50,811 nt of DNA from Lachnospiraceae bacterium (lineage in GTDB: Bacteria; Bacillota; Clostridia; Lachnospirales; Lachnospiraceae): the NCBI GenBank assembly GCA_020860645.1, contig JAJBTX010000112.1, positions 1 through 50,811 on the forward strand. Direction: 5' to 3'. The notes beneath the pieces are model-generated. The model was not told where the DNA came from. It was given only the letters and a program-made list of their open reading frames with translations, and made no database searches. Numbering within the stretch: position 1 is the stretch's first letter; each line of letters starts with the position of its first letter. Positions 10,032 to 18,128 of this stretch are shown here, piece after piece. Made by a program: the position numbers and the translations under genes.

Positions 10032-11272
10032 CCCTCTACCTCTTCAAAAATATCCATGTATTGTCTCGCGAGCAGCGAATAGCTGTACTTCTCCCTGATC
10101 TCGCGTCTGCCTCTCTCTCCCATCGCCCGGCGCTCCTCGTCCGTCATCCGGTAAACCCGCTGCAGCGCCTCCGCGTAGGCTTTCTTATCTCCCGGCGGGA
10201 CGACAATTCCGCCGCCCGACTGACCGACCACATTGACCGAACCGCAGGCAAACACCGTCGGATTTCCGGAGTACAGATAATCGTTCAGCTTATTGAGACT
10301 CAGGCCCAGATCGTTCAGCACGCGGTCATCCCGCAGCGCCGCGATACAGACCTTCGCCTTCGAGAGCGCGACCGCGACCTGGCTTTTCTGGATGCGCGGG
10401 AAAATCCGCACATTTTTCAGCCCCTCCTCCTGCACACGGCGCTTCACGTCCTCCTCCAGATAACCGTTGCCGATGAAGGCGAACCTGATCTTATCATCTC
10501 CCTGCTCCTGCAGCCATTTTGCCGCATCCAGCATGTCAAAAAGCCGCTCGGAATCAACGAAGCTGCCAGTGTAGACCGCGCACCAGTTTTCGTTGAGATA
10601 GCGATCCAGCTCCTCAGGCAGTTCCACTTCGCCCTTCGCCAGCACCTCATCGATCTCCTCCGTATGGTAGCCGTTCGGAATCCAGTAAATCCGATCGCGT
10701 CTCACGTAGGGAAACTGCCCCAGATAGCGATAGCCGAACTCCATCGTCGAGACGATCGCGTCCGCATGGCGATACGCGCGGCGCTCGAGCAGGGAAAACA
10801 TCAGACAGGCCGGATGATATTTGGACGTCCCGAAGATCTCCGTCAGGGACAGCGGCCAGAAATCGCGAATCTCGCAGATAAACGGAATCCGGTTTTTCTT
10901 TGCGATCGCCCAGGCGCTCTCCCACGCAAAGGGGTGCACCGACGAGCCGATCACCAGATCCGGAACGCCGAACTTTTTATAGAAGGCCTTCTCATATTTT
11001 TTCATGAGGCGGCAGTAGTCCATCATATTCAGGATACGGTTCAGGGAAATCCCGTGATAGGCTGGCGCCGTGTGCAGGAAGACATAGGTAATGCCCGGCT
11101 TCACCTTCCGGATCTTTACTTCCTCATCGTAAGCGTAGGTCTCCCTTCCGTGCGTAAAGCAAGACATCCCCCCCCCGACCTCCCTCCCCCGCGGCACCCG
11201 CTCCTTCGGCAGCACACAGAGGCGGGCTACATCCAGCCCGGAGTGATGGTTCAGTATCCACAGCTTTTTCAT
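10028..11272 (-). CDS. GT4 glycosyltransferase (WbuB-like) with a G9 tract
   Basis: GT-B glycosyltransferase of 414 residues. The start MKKLWILNHHSGLDVARL, the central CEIRDFWPLSLTEIFG, IYWIPNGYHTEE and the C-terminal donor-site run GLSLNKLNDYLYSGNPTVFA fit WbuB-type GT4 enzymes, which often add N-acetylated amino sugars to lipid carriers. Both ends overlap neighbours by 4 bp (ATGA). Within codons 33-35 the coding strand carries nine consecutive G (plus-strand 11168-11176), encoding Gly-Gly-Gly; loss or gain of one base would shift the frame near the N-terminus. The reading frame is open in this sequence, so the gene is taken as on. Confidence 0.88.
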   Translation of the reverse strand: MKKLWILNHHSGLDVARLCVLPKERVPRGREVGGGMSCFTHGRETYAYDEEVKIRKVKPGITYVFLHTAPAYHGISLNRILNMMDYCRLMKKYEKAFYKKFGVPDLVIGSSVHPFAWESAWAIAKKNRIPFICEIRDFWPLSLTEIFGTSKYHPACLMFSLLERRAYRHADAIVSTMEFGYRYLGQFPYVRRDRIYWIPNGYHTEEIDEVLAKGEVELPEELDRYLNENWCAVYTGSFVDSERLFDMLDAAKWLQEQGDDKIRFAFIGNGYLEEDVKRRVQEEGLKNVRIFPRIQKSQVAVALSKAKVCIAALRDDRVLNDLGLSLNKLNDYLYSGNPTVFACGSVNVVGQSGGGIVVPPGDKKAYAEALQRVYRMTDEERRAMGERGRREIREKYSYSLLARQYMDIFEEVEG

Positions 11273-12243
11273 CCGTTCGGTTCCTCTCTTCGCAGCATGA
11301 TCTCACAGTATTTCATCATCACGAGGCCGTCCTCATAATTCCCGATCTGCGGCTCGTTCGCCTGCCCCGCGAGATTCTGCACGATGTATTTCATATGGTT
11401 GACGCCCGCCTCATACGCGTGCGGGTAACCGCCGCCGAATCTCGGATTGACCTCCGAGATATAGTAGACCCCGTCGCAGTCAAAAAGGTCGATGTCGATC
11501 TGTCCGGTAAATCCGCTCTCCCGCACAAAGCGCTCCACGAGCGCGAAGAGCGCCGGATCCTTGAAGGAGACGCCCTTGTCCGTCTCTCCCGCCCGCATGA
11601 CGAGCTTCTTCTTCGAGAAGACCGAGATCAGATCGCGGCTCTGCATATCGATATAGCAGTCTACGCCAATCTCCTGCCCGTGCAGGTATTCCTGAATCAT
11701 CAGCCCCTCCGTGTGATCAAACAGAAGATCGACCGTCTCCCGGTCCTGCGCTACCGAGATCGCAATGCTCGCGCTCCCCCGCACCGGCTTGACAAAGACC
11801 GGATAAGAAATAAGCCCCTGCTCCACATCACGGTAAAATTCCTCCCGCCCGATATAGCTCTTCGCACAGGGATAGCCATGCTCCTCAAGCCAGCAGTACA
11901 TCTGCCACTTGTCGAGCGTGCGCTCGCACAGCTCATAGGAGGAGCCGATGACCGTGACACCGAGCGCGCGAAACTCCGCCTCGTGCTGCGCCAGCAGCGA
12001 GAGCTCCGGGTCGATCAGGGAAAAGACGCCCGTGATCCGCTCTTTTCTGCAAATATCATAAACGACGTCCAGATATCCGGGCGCGGTCATACGCGGCACG
12101 ATATAATGCCGGTCAGCCTCGTAGAGCGCCGGAGCGTTCGGACTCATGTCCGTCGCAACGACAAGCCCTTTTCCTTTCAGCTCTTTTTTCATATACTGTA
12201 CGATTTTATTGCGCGTACCACAGCTCAGTATCAGAACATTCAT
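11269..12243 (-). CDS. ATP-grasp ligase (PylC/CarB-like)
   Basis: ATP-grasp enzyme of 324 residues, expected to join a carboxylate to an amine or thiol through an acyl-phosphate. Visible parts: N-terminal nucleotide-like fold (MNVLILSCGTRNKIVQYM), the ATP lid with YPVFVKPVRGSASIAIS (about 150-165), IQEYLHGQEIGVDCYID (about 195-210), and the metal-binding QIDIDLFDCDGVYYISEVNPRFGGGYPHA near 265-290, in which the glutamate and asparagine of SEVNPR are the Mg ligands. The start at 12243 was chosen because MNVLI aligns with the family and its ATGA overlaps the upstream decarboxylase stop; an in-frame extension to 12294 is unlikely. An ATP-grasp enzyme translated together with a DAPDC-fold decarboxylase recalls BtrJ/BtrK. 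The substrate is unknown. Confidence 0.85.
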   Translation of the reverse strand: MNVLILSCGTRNKIVQYMKKELKGKGLVVATDMSPNAPALYEADRHYIVPRMTAPGYLDVVYDICRKERITGVFSLIDPELSLLAQHEAEFRALGVTVIGSSYELCERTLDKWQMYCWLEEHGYPCAKSYIGREEFYRDVEQGLISYPVFVKPVRGSASIAISVAQDRETVDLLFDHTEGLMIQEYLHGQEIGVDCYIDMQSRDLISVFSKKKLVMRAGETDKGVSFKDPALFALVERFVRESGFTGQIDIDLFDCDGVYYISEVNPRFGGGYPHAYEAGVNHMKYIVQNLAGQANEPQIGNYEDGLVMMKYCEIMLRREEPNG

Positions 12244-13430
12244 GTTTCCTTTTCCTTCCAGAGAGAAGCCTGCGCATACTCGCGCGCGCTCCACTTTTCG
12301 CGCACGAGGCGAAGTGCTCCATTTTCCTCAAGCCAGACCGCCGGAAACCAGCTGATGAACAGCGGCGACAGGCACATCGTATAGGCGCCGACCTTCTCAT
12401 AGACGATGCGATCCCCCTCGCGCAGCGCCGGGCCGTCCGCGATCTCAAAAAGGCGGTCATTTTCCATACAGGTAAAGCCGGAGACCACCTGCTTTTTCAG
12501 GCACTCCCTCTGGCTTTCTGAGCCCGCATACTCTATATGATGGAAATAACTCTTCTTCGTCATCAGCGGGTCGACATGGATCCGGCTCCCGTCCGTCACC
12601 ACGAAATGATTGCGGTTCGTCTCCTTCGCGTCGGTCACGGAAGTGACATATTCGATCGGCGGGCAGATGAGGGAGGTCCCCGGCTCGACGATCAGCATCG
12701 TCTCCGCGGGATCATATTCCTCACGCAGGATCTCCGACATCTCACGCAGATAGTCGGCATATTGTGGCTTATTCGCAAGACCGCCGAAATAACCGCCGCC
12801 CACGTCAATATAGGACAGCTTCAGATCATACTCTCTGCGGAGCCTGCAGGCCGTCTGCGCAATCGCGCGGTAAATATTCAGGCTGCGCGTTCGGGAGCTG
12901 CAGTGCAGATGAATTCCCGCAAACGACGCGCCCGGTATCCCGCTCAGCGCCTCGAGCGCGCGGGCAAAGTCTCCATTCTCATAGCTGAAACCGAAGCGGC
13001 CGCCCTCCTCGCCGCCGGACGCTTCGCCGGGGCACAACGCCTCCAGGTCAAAATTTACCCGGATGCCGACCTGCACAGTCTGTCCGGACGCACAGGCCTC
13101 ACGGAGCCAGCCAAGCTCCCGTTTCGCGTCCAGATTGACAATCTGTCCCGCCGCGCAGGCGCGCAGGAAGCTCTCCTTCCCCTTAACCGGCCCGTTATAG
13201 ATCATCCGCTCATAGCCCATATATTCCGCGAGCTCATACTCGTCCTGCGACACGACCTCCGCGCGGCAGCCCTGCTCCTTCATATACTGCAGTACCCAGG
13301 GCAGCGCGTTTGTCTTGAACGAGTATCCGATCGCCGCGTTCGGCCAGTAATCTGCCAGCGCTTTTTTCAGTTTTTCCATTCCCTCATCCAGCATGTCCTT
13401 ATGGATCAGGTAATACGGGGTCTCCATCAT
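12240..13430 (-). CDS. PLP-dependent decarboxylase, diaminopimelate decarboxylase fold (2)
   Basis: Second fold-type III decarboxylase of the operon, 396 residues. Lys39 in YSFKTN binds PLP; HLHCSS (174-179) keeps both histidines of the HxHxGS motif; GGGYFGG (211-217) is the phosphate loop; E249-P-G-T replaces EPGR, so the arginine is lost; C321-MEN-D325 and G348-A-Y350 complete the active site. It differs clearly from the decarboxylase at 5187-6368, so the two are not a recent duplication. It begins immediately after the sugar-transferase stop (TAGATG) and ends in a 4-bp overlap with the ATP-grasp gene. LysA, carboxynorspermidine decarboxylase and BtrK share this fold; the gene context argues against a lysine-synthesis role. 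Confidence 0.85.
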   Translation of the reverse strand: MMETPYYLIHKDMLDEGMEKLKKALADYWPNAAIGYSFKTNALPWVLQYMKEQGCRAEVVSQDEYELAEYMGYERMIYNGPVKGKESFLRACAAGQIVNLDAKRELGWLREACASGQTVQVGIRVNFDLEALCPGEASGGEEGGRFGFSYENGDFARALEALSGIPGASFAGIHLHCSSRTRSLNIYRAIAQTACRLRREYDLKLSYIDVGGGYFGGLANKPQYADYLREMSEILREEYDPAETMLIVEPGTSLICPPIEYVTSVTDAKETNRNHFVVTDGSRIHVDPLMTKKSYFHHIEYAGSESQRECLKKQVVSGFTCMENDRLFEIADGPALREGDRIVYEKVGAYTMCLSPLFISWFPAVWLEENGALRLVREKWSAREYAQASLWKEKET

Positions 13431-14054
13431 CTATGCCTCTTCCTCCGGCGTTCCCATAAAATCCTCCATCGTGGCGGAGTTCTCGCTGTTGATACCCTCC
13501 CGTTTCAGCACCTTGAAGACTGTCTCAAAGAGAATGCGCACATCCTCTTTAAAGGAAAGGTTCTCGACATACTGCACGTCATACTCGAACTTCTGCTCCC
13601 AGGTGATGCTGTTGCGGCCGCGCACCTGCGCGAGACCGGTGACGCCGGGCTTCACATCATGCCGCCGATGCTGCCGCTTATTGTAGAGCGGAAGGTATTG
13701 CACGAGCAGCGGCCGCGGCCCCACCAGGCTCATATCACCCCTCAGGATGTTCAGAAGCTCCGGCAGCTCATCGAGACTCGTACTGCGCAGCTTCTCCCCA
13801 AAAGGTGTCAGCCGCGCCTCGTCCGGCAGCAATTCCCCTTTCTCATCCCGCTCATCCGTCATCGAGCGGAACTTGTACATACGGAAAATCCGCTCCTTAT
13901 AGCCGGGGCGCTTCTGCGTGAACAGCACCGGACGGCCGAGCTTCACAGCGACCAGCAACGCCGTCACCCCCATCACGGGACTCAAAACAATCGTCGCCGG
14001 AATGGTCAGGCAGAGGTCAAATATTCGCTTTCCATACCGCCTGTAAAAACTCAT
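13431..14054 (-). CDS. undecaprenyl-phosphate sugar-1-phosphate transferase, PglC type
   Basis: Monotopic phosphoglycosyltransferase of 207 residues that should transfer a sugar-1-phosphate from a UDP-sugar to undecaprenyl phosphate, starting the lipid-linked glycan. It has one N-terminal hydrophobic re-entrant helix (residues 10-38), then MYKFRSM, the catalytic Asp-Glu pair in RSTSLDELPELLNILRGDMSLVGPRPLL, and KPGVTGLAQVRGRNSITWEQK. The short length with a single membrane helix is that of PglC rather than the longer WbaP. Its ATG directly follows the TAG of the aminotransferase gene. Next to PglE- and PglF-type genes the expected substrate is a UDP-bacillosamine-like sugar. Confidence 0.92.
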   Translation of the reverse strand: MSFYRRYGKRIFDLCLTIPATIVLSPVMGVTALLVAVKLGRPVLFTQKRPGYKERIFRMYKFRSMTDERDEKGELLPDEARLTPFGEKLRSTSLDELPELLNILRGDMSLVGPRPLLVQYLPLYNKRQHRRHDVKPGVTGLAQVRGRNSITWEQKFEYDVQYVENLSFKEDVRILFETVFKVLKREGINSENSATMEDFMGTPEEEA

Positions 14055-15188
14055 CTACTTCCACAGTCCTCTGATAATCTCACAGATTCGCATGAGATCC
14101 GCGTCCGTCATCTTCGTGTCGCTCGGCAGGCACACGCCGTGCGTAAAGAGCGACTCCGCCACGCCGCCGTTGTCAATATAATCGCTGCCTGCGAACACCG
14201 GCTGCAGATGCAGCGGCTTCCAGACCGGGCGGCTCTCGATGTCGCCGCGCTCAAGTGCGAGTATCACGTCGAGCGGCTTCACCGGGCAGTCGTCAGAGAG
14301 CTGCATGACGCTGAGCCAGCAGATCGCGCGCTCCCCCTCATGCTGCGGCATAAAGGATACGCCCGCAAGATCACCCAGATGCTCCTGATAATACGCGAGA
14401 ATATGACGCTTCTGCTCAATCCTCCGCTCGATCACCTGAAGCTGTCCGCGACCGATGCCAGCACAGATGTTGCTCATACGGTAATTATACCCGATTTCCT
14501 TATGCTCATAATGGCGGGCCGGCTCCCGCGACTGCGTCGCCCAGAAGCGCACCTTCGCCATACGCTCTTTTGCCTGTTCTTCCGGCAGACTGCACACAAG
14601 CATACCACCGCCGGAGGTTGTGACGATCTTATTGCCATTGAAGGAGAAGACGCCGTAATCGCCGAAGGTGCCAGTATACTGCCCGTGATAAATGGTTCCC
14701 AGGCTCTCCGCCGCGTCCTCAATGACCGGCACGCCATGCCGCCTGCAGATCTCCGTGATCGCGTCCATATTGGCCGGGAGGCCGTAGAGATGTACCGGAA
14801 TCACGGCCTTTACATTCGGATACTTCTCGAATGCACGCTCGAGCGCCTCCGGGGACATATTCCAGGTCTCGCGGTCGCTGTCGATGAAAACCGGAACGGC
14901 CTTCTCATAGGCGATCGGGTTCGCCGTCGCGGAGAAGGTCAGCGACTGGCAGAATACAATGTCGCCCTCTCCCACGCCCACAGCCTTCAGCGCCAGATGC
15001 ATCGCCGCGGTGCCCGCCGAAAGCGCTGCCGCGTCCTGCGCGTGTACATAAGCGCACAGCTCCTTTTCAAACTCATTGACATTTTTTCCGAGCGGCGCGA
15101 TCCAGTTCGTGTCGAAGGCTTCCTTGATATACGCCTGCTCGTAACCCTCCTCGCTCATATGCGGGGAAGCCAGATAAATATGTGCCAT
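14055..15188 (-). CDS. UDP-4-amino-sugar aminotransferase, PglE type (DegT family)
   Basis: PLP aminotransferase of 377 residues. It starts MAHIYLASPHMSEEGYEQAYI and contains the WIAPLGKNVNEFE segment typical of PglE/PseC-type enzymes that aminate the 4-keto group of UDP-4-keto-6-deoxy-HexNAc. SAGTAAMHLALKAVG, EDAAESLGT and FSFNGNKIVTTSGGGML (with the Schiff-base lysine) are clear. It lies between the PglC-like gene and the PglF-like dehydratase gene, the classic three-step set leading to UndPP-linked 4-amino-4,6-dideoxy-GlcNAc. No short PglD-type acetyltransferase follows; the LbH protein at 7963-8871 might take that place. Confidence 0.9.
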   Translation of the reverse strand: MAHIYLASPHMSEEGYEQAYIKEAFDTNWIAPLGKNVNEFEKELCAYVHAQDAAALSAGTAAMHLALKAVGVGEGDIVFCQSLTFSATANPIAYEKAVPVFIDSDRETWNMSPEALERAFEKYPNVKAVIPVHLYGLPANMDAITEICRRHGVPVIEDAAESLGTIYHGQYTGTFGDYGVFSFNGNKIVTTSGGGMLVCSLPEEQAKERMAKVRFWATQSREPARHYEHKEIGYNYRMSNICAGIGRGQLQVIERRIEQKRHILAYYQEHLGDLAGVSFMPQHEGERAICWLSVMQLSDDCPVKPLDVILALERGDIESRPVWKPLHLQPVFAGSDYIDNGGVAESLFTHGVCLPSDTKMTDADLMRICEIIRGLWK

Positions 15189-15208
15189 TTTGCAACGCCT
15201 CTTTTCTT

Positions 15209-17068
15209 CTATTGTGTCACCGCGTGATAGGTGGGTACAATCTCCATTACCTTCTGTTTGATCAGCGGGCTGTCCTGCCGCGAGAGCTCGTCCAGCTCGG
15301 TGAGCTGCCGCATAAACTCTTCCTCGTCGAACTCGATCGGCTTTCCGATGTGAATCAGCGCATTCTCCGTGCCCTTCAGGCCCTCCTCGCTCATCAGCAG
15401 CTCCTCGTAGAGCTTCTCGCCGGGACGAAGACCGGTAAACTTGATATCAATATCTTCATAGGGCTTCAGCCCCGACAGGCGGATCAGATTCAGCGCGAGA
15501 TCCAGGATCTTCACCGGCTTGCCCATGTCGAGCACGAAGATCTCGCCGCCCTTCGCCTGCGCACCGGCCTGCAGTACGAGCGAAACCGCCTCGGGAATGG
15601 TCATAAAATAGCGGATAATATCGGGGTGCGTCACCGTCACCGGCCCACCCTCCTCGATCTGCTTCTTGAAGAGCGGGATCACACTGCCATTGCTGCCGAG
15701 TACATTTCCGAAACGCACCGCGACAAATTCCGTCTGCGAGCGGTCGTTCATCATCTGGATCACCATCTCGCAGAGCCGCTTCGACGCGCCCATAATGTTC
15801 GTCGGATTTACCGCCTTGTCCGTCGAGATCAGCACAAAGCGCCGCGTACCGTAGCGGTCCGCCGCCTGTGCGGTCTTCCAGGTGCCCATCACATTGTTCT
15901 TGATCGCCTCATTCGGGCTGTCCTCCATCAGCGGCACATGCTTGTGCGCCGCCGCGTGGTAGACGATCTCCGGACGATACTGTTCAAATACACTGTTAAT
16001 CCGATGCGTATTGCGCACCGAGCCGATCAGCACGACAAGGTCCAGTTCCGGATAATCATGCTTCAGCTCCTGCTGGATATCATACGCGTTATTCTCATAA
16101 ATATCAAAGATGATGAGCCGCTTTGGCTCATGCCGCGCGATCTGGCGGCAGAGCTCGCTGCCGATCGAGCCGCCCCCGCCGGTCACAAGCACCGTCTTAC
16201 CCGACACATAGTCCATGATGCTGTCCAGCTGCGTATTCACCGGCTCGCGGCCCAGCAGATCCTCGATCTCCACATTGCGCAGCTTGGAGACGCTGACCTC
16301 CTCATTCACGAGCTGGTAGAGCCCCGGCAGTACCTTCAGCTTGCAGCTCGTCCGGCTGCAGATATCCAGAATCTCCTGCACTGCGGCGTGGGACGCGCTC
16401 GGAAGCGCGATCATGATCTCGTCAATGTCGTATTCCTCCGCCAGACGGCAGATATCCTGGCGCGTTCCCGCCACCTGCACGCCGCGCAGGTACTTGCCCT
16501 GCTTGCCCGGATCGTCGTCTATCAGACAGCAGACATTCTGCTCGATGTAGCGGCTGCTCTGCAGCTCCTTCAGCAGCGTGTAGCCCGCCTCGCCGGCGCC
16601 CACGATCATCGTATTTTTCTTGCCCGCGTGCGCCGCGGTGCGCTGCCGCTGCTGCAGGTATCCCACAATCCGGTACATAAAGCGGAACACGGAAATCCCC
16701 ATGACCAGAACCGCAAAGTACATAAAGGGATAGCTGCGCGGAACATGCAGCCCCATGAGCGCCATCCCGATGGCCTGCGTGATGGTCGAGATCAGACAGG
16801 CTACGATAATATTGGCCAGGTCGGACGCGCTGGCGTACTTCCAGATGCCCTGATAAAGCCGGCACGCATAAAAAGCCGCCAGTGTGATCACCAGATTCAC
16901 CGGCAGATAATGAAAAATATTTTCGATAAACTCAATGGCCTGCGGCTCGAAGAAGAGATTGTAACGGATATAGATTGCCAGCGGTCCCGAGGCGGTGATA
17001 ATCAGCGCATCCGCGAGAACCTGCAGAAAAATCCGGTACGCCATCTTCCTGTTTCGTATTTTCAACAT
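15209..17068 (-). CDS. membrane-anchored UDP-HexNAc 4,6-dehydratase, PglF/CapD type
   Basis: Large SDR-family enzyme of 619 residues. Four N-terminal membrane helices (about 12-125) are followed by a CoA-binding-like Rossmann domain (NTMIVGAGEAGYTLL) and then the catalytic SDR domain beginning VTGGGGSIGSELCRQI near residue 290, with ISTDKAVNPTNIMGASKR carrying the catalytic region and a C-terminal RPGEKLYEELL segment. This is the domain order of PglF/WbpM/CapD, which convert UDP-GlcNAc to UDP-4-keto-6-deoxy-GlcNAc at the cytoplasmic membrane face. It feeds the PglE-like enzyme next door. A small perfect inverted repeat (ATGGTA, 3-nt loop, TACCAT) lies about 33 nt upstream of the start. Confidence 0.93.
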   Translation of the reverse strand: MLKIRNRKMAYRIFLQVLADALIITASGPLAIYIRYNLFFEPQAIEFIENIFHYLPVNLVITLAAFYACRLYQGIWKYASASDLANIIVACLISTITQAIGMALMGLHVPRSYPFMYFAVLVMGISVFRFMYRIVGYLQQRQRTAAHAGKKNTMIVGAGEAGYTLLKELQSSRYIEQNVCCLIDDDPGKQGKYLRGVQVAGTRQDICRLAEEYDIDEIMIALPSASHAAVQEILDICSRTSCKLKVLPGLYQLVNEEVSVSKLRNVEIEDLLGREPVNTQLDSIMDYVSGKTVLVTGGGGSIGSELCRQIARHEPKRLIIFDIYENNAYDIQQELKHDYPELDLVVLIGSVRNTHRINSVFEQYRPEIVYHAAAHKHVPLMEDSPNEAIKNNVMGTWKTAQAADRYGTRRFVLISTDKAVNPTNIMGASKRLCEMVIQMMNDRSQTEFVAVRFGNVLGSNGSVIPLFKKQIEEGGPVTVTHPDIIRYFMTIPEAVSLVLQAGAQAKGGEIFVLDMGKPVKILDLALNLIRLSGLKPYEDIDIKFTGLRPGEKLYEELLMSEEGLKGTENALIHIGKPIEFDEEEFMRQLTELDELSRQDSPLIKQKVMEIVPTYHAVTQ

Positions 17069-17122
17069 AGAACGCTCCCGGCGTATTTACACGCACTCTA
17101 TGGTAGTTTACCATCTTTACCC

Positions 17123-18022
17123 TTATTTTACAAGACTCCCAAATCTCCGGAAAAGCCGGGTGAGCTTTGACGGCGGATTCAGTCCGCGATCATGGCGGTC
17201 AAACTCCCTGTCGCGCACGACCGCCTCCGGATAATCAAGCGGAAACTTCAGCTCACGGGTCTCCATGCGATACTCCTCCCGTCCCTGCGTATGCGTCGCG
17301 TCCTCGCCAAAGCCTTCATTGCTGATCAGATTTACCTTCGGGACCGCGCAGAGTCCCCCCGCTCCCAGGCAGGAAATCCACCACAGATAGTCCCACGGGC
17401 ATTTCCCTCTCTGAAAATAATAGCCGAACTCCTTCTTCAGATAATGCCTCGCCCGTGCCGGATAGGCAGCGACCAGGCTTCCGTCCCGCTGGATTCGCTC
17501 CCACTCCGAAGCGTCGCCGCAGTAATGCTTCCACGCGCGCCGCCAGGTCGCCCAGCCCCAGGTATAGACCCGGGCGGTAAAGCAGCAGCTCTTCTCAATC
17601 CGGTACTCCGGGCAGGGATTGGAACCGGAGACCATCATCACCTCCGGGCAGTCCGCGTAATGCTCCAGCATCGCCTCCGCGTAGGCGAAAAAATCCTTTC
17701 CCGGAATACAGTCGTCCTCCAGGATTACCGCGCGCTCCGCCTGCGCAAACACCTGATCGAGCCCCGTCGGGATCCGCTCGTCGCAGCCCATATTCGTCTC
17801 CGCGTAAATTCTTGTAACCGCGCAGGGCCAGGACAGGGTTTCGAACAAGGAGCGGACACGCTCCACCTTATCCCGCTCGCCATCCTTCTCCCCGCGCGGC
17901 CCGTCCGATATGACAAACAGCCGCTCCGGACGAAGCTCCTCAAGGCGGTTCAACATCTTTTTTGCGAGCTCATACCGGTTGAACACAATGACCACAACCG
18001 GCACCTTATACTGTTGTTCCAT
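17123..18022 (-). CDS. GNT-I-like/GT2-type glycosyltransferase
   Basis: Probable GT-A glycosyltransferase of 299 residues and first gene of the large minus-strand glycan operon. It starts VPVVVIVFNRYELAKKMLNRL, a nucleotide-sugar fold, has AVILEDDCIPGKDFFAYAEAML (about 98-118) with the EDD metal-binding triad in the position of the DXD motif, and WGWATWRRAWKHYCGD, a pattern common in GNT-I-like proteins of bacterial polysaccharide clusters. No signal peptide or membrane segment is seen. Donor and acceptor are unknown. A good promoter lies upstream at 18049-18077. Confidence 0.82.
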   Translation of the reverse strand: MEQQYKVPVVVIVFNRYELAKKMLNRLEELRPERLFVISDGPRGEKDGERDKVERVRSLFETLSWPCAVTRIYAETNMGCDERIPTGLDQVFAQAERAVILEDDCIPGKDFFAYAEAMLEHYADCPEVMMVSGSNPCPEYRIEKSCCFTARVYTWGWATWRRAWKHYCGDASEWERIQRDGSLVAAYPARARHYLKKEFGYYFQRGKCPWDYLWWISCLGAGGLCAVPKVNLISNEGFGEDATHTQGREEYRMETRELKFPLDYPEAVVRDREFDRHDRGLNPPSKLTRLFRRFGSLVK

Positions 18023-18048
18023 TCCATTCTCCCGTTTTATTTTTCCTC

Positions 18049-18077
18049 ATTGTATCATCTGCCCCTCTTTTTTACAA
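18049..18077 (-). promoter_or_regulatory. sigma-A-type promoter of the large glycan operon
   Basis: On the minus strand TTGTAA (18072-18077) and TACAAT (18049-18054) are separated by exactly 17 nt, about 25 nt before the start of the gene at 18022. It is the only convincing promoter found for the minus-strand block reaching down to position 47. Confidence 0.7.
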
Positions 18078-18093
18078 GAAGGGCGGTTTTGCC

Positions 18094-18122
18094 TTGCGCT
18101 CTTTCCTTTCCGCAGATATAAT
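18094..18122 (+). promoter_or_regulatory. sigma-A-type promoter for the plus-strand glycosyltransferase
   Basis: TTGCGC (18094-18099), a 17-nt spacer and a consensus TATAAT (18117-18122). The -10 box ends only 6 nt before the ATG at 18129, so transcription would begin at or next to the start codon. Confidence 0.6.
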
Positions 18123-18128
18123 CAGGAT

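Noticed and set aside
12240-13430. lysA, diaminopimelate decarboxylase for lysine synthesis
   Set aside because: The fold matches but the EPGR arginine is replaced, and the gene is coupled to an ATP-grasp ligase inside a glycan operon.
12537-15227. 896-codon open frame on the plus strand
   Set aside because: It lies antisense to four recognisable genes (decarboxylase, sugar transferase, PglE- and start of PglF-type genes) and its translation has no family features; long antisense frames are expected at this base composition.
17910-18128. N-terminal extension of the plus-strand GT4 frame
   Set aside because: It overlaps the divergent gene and both promoters; the family N-terminus begins at 18129.
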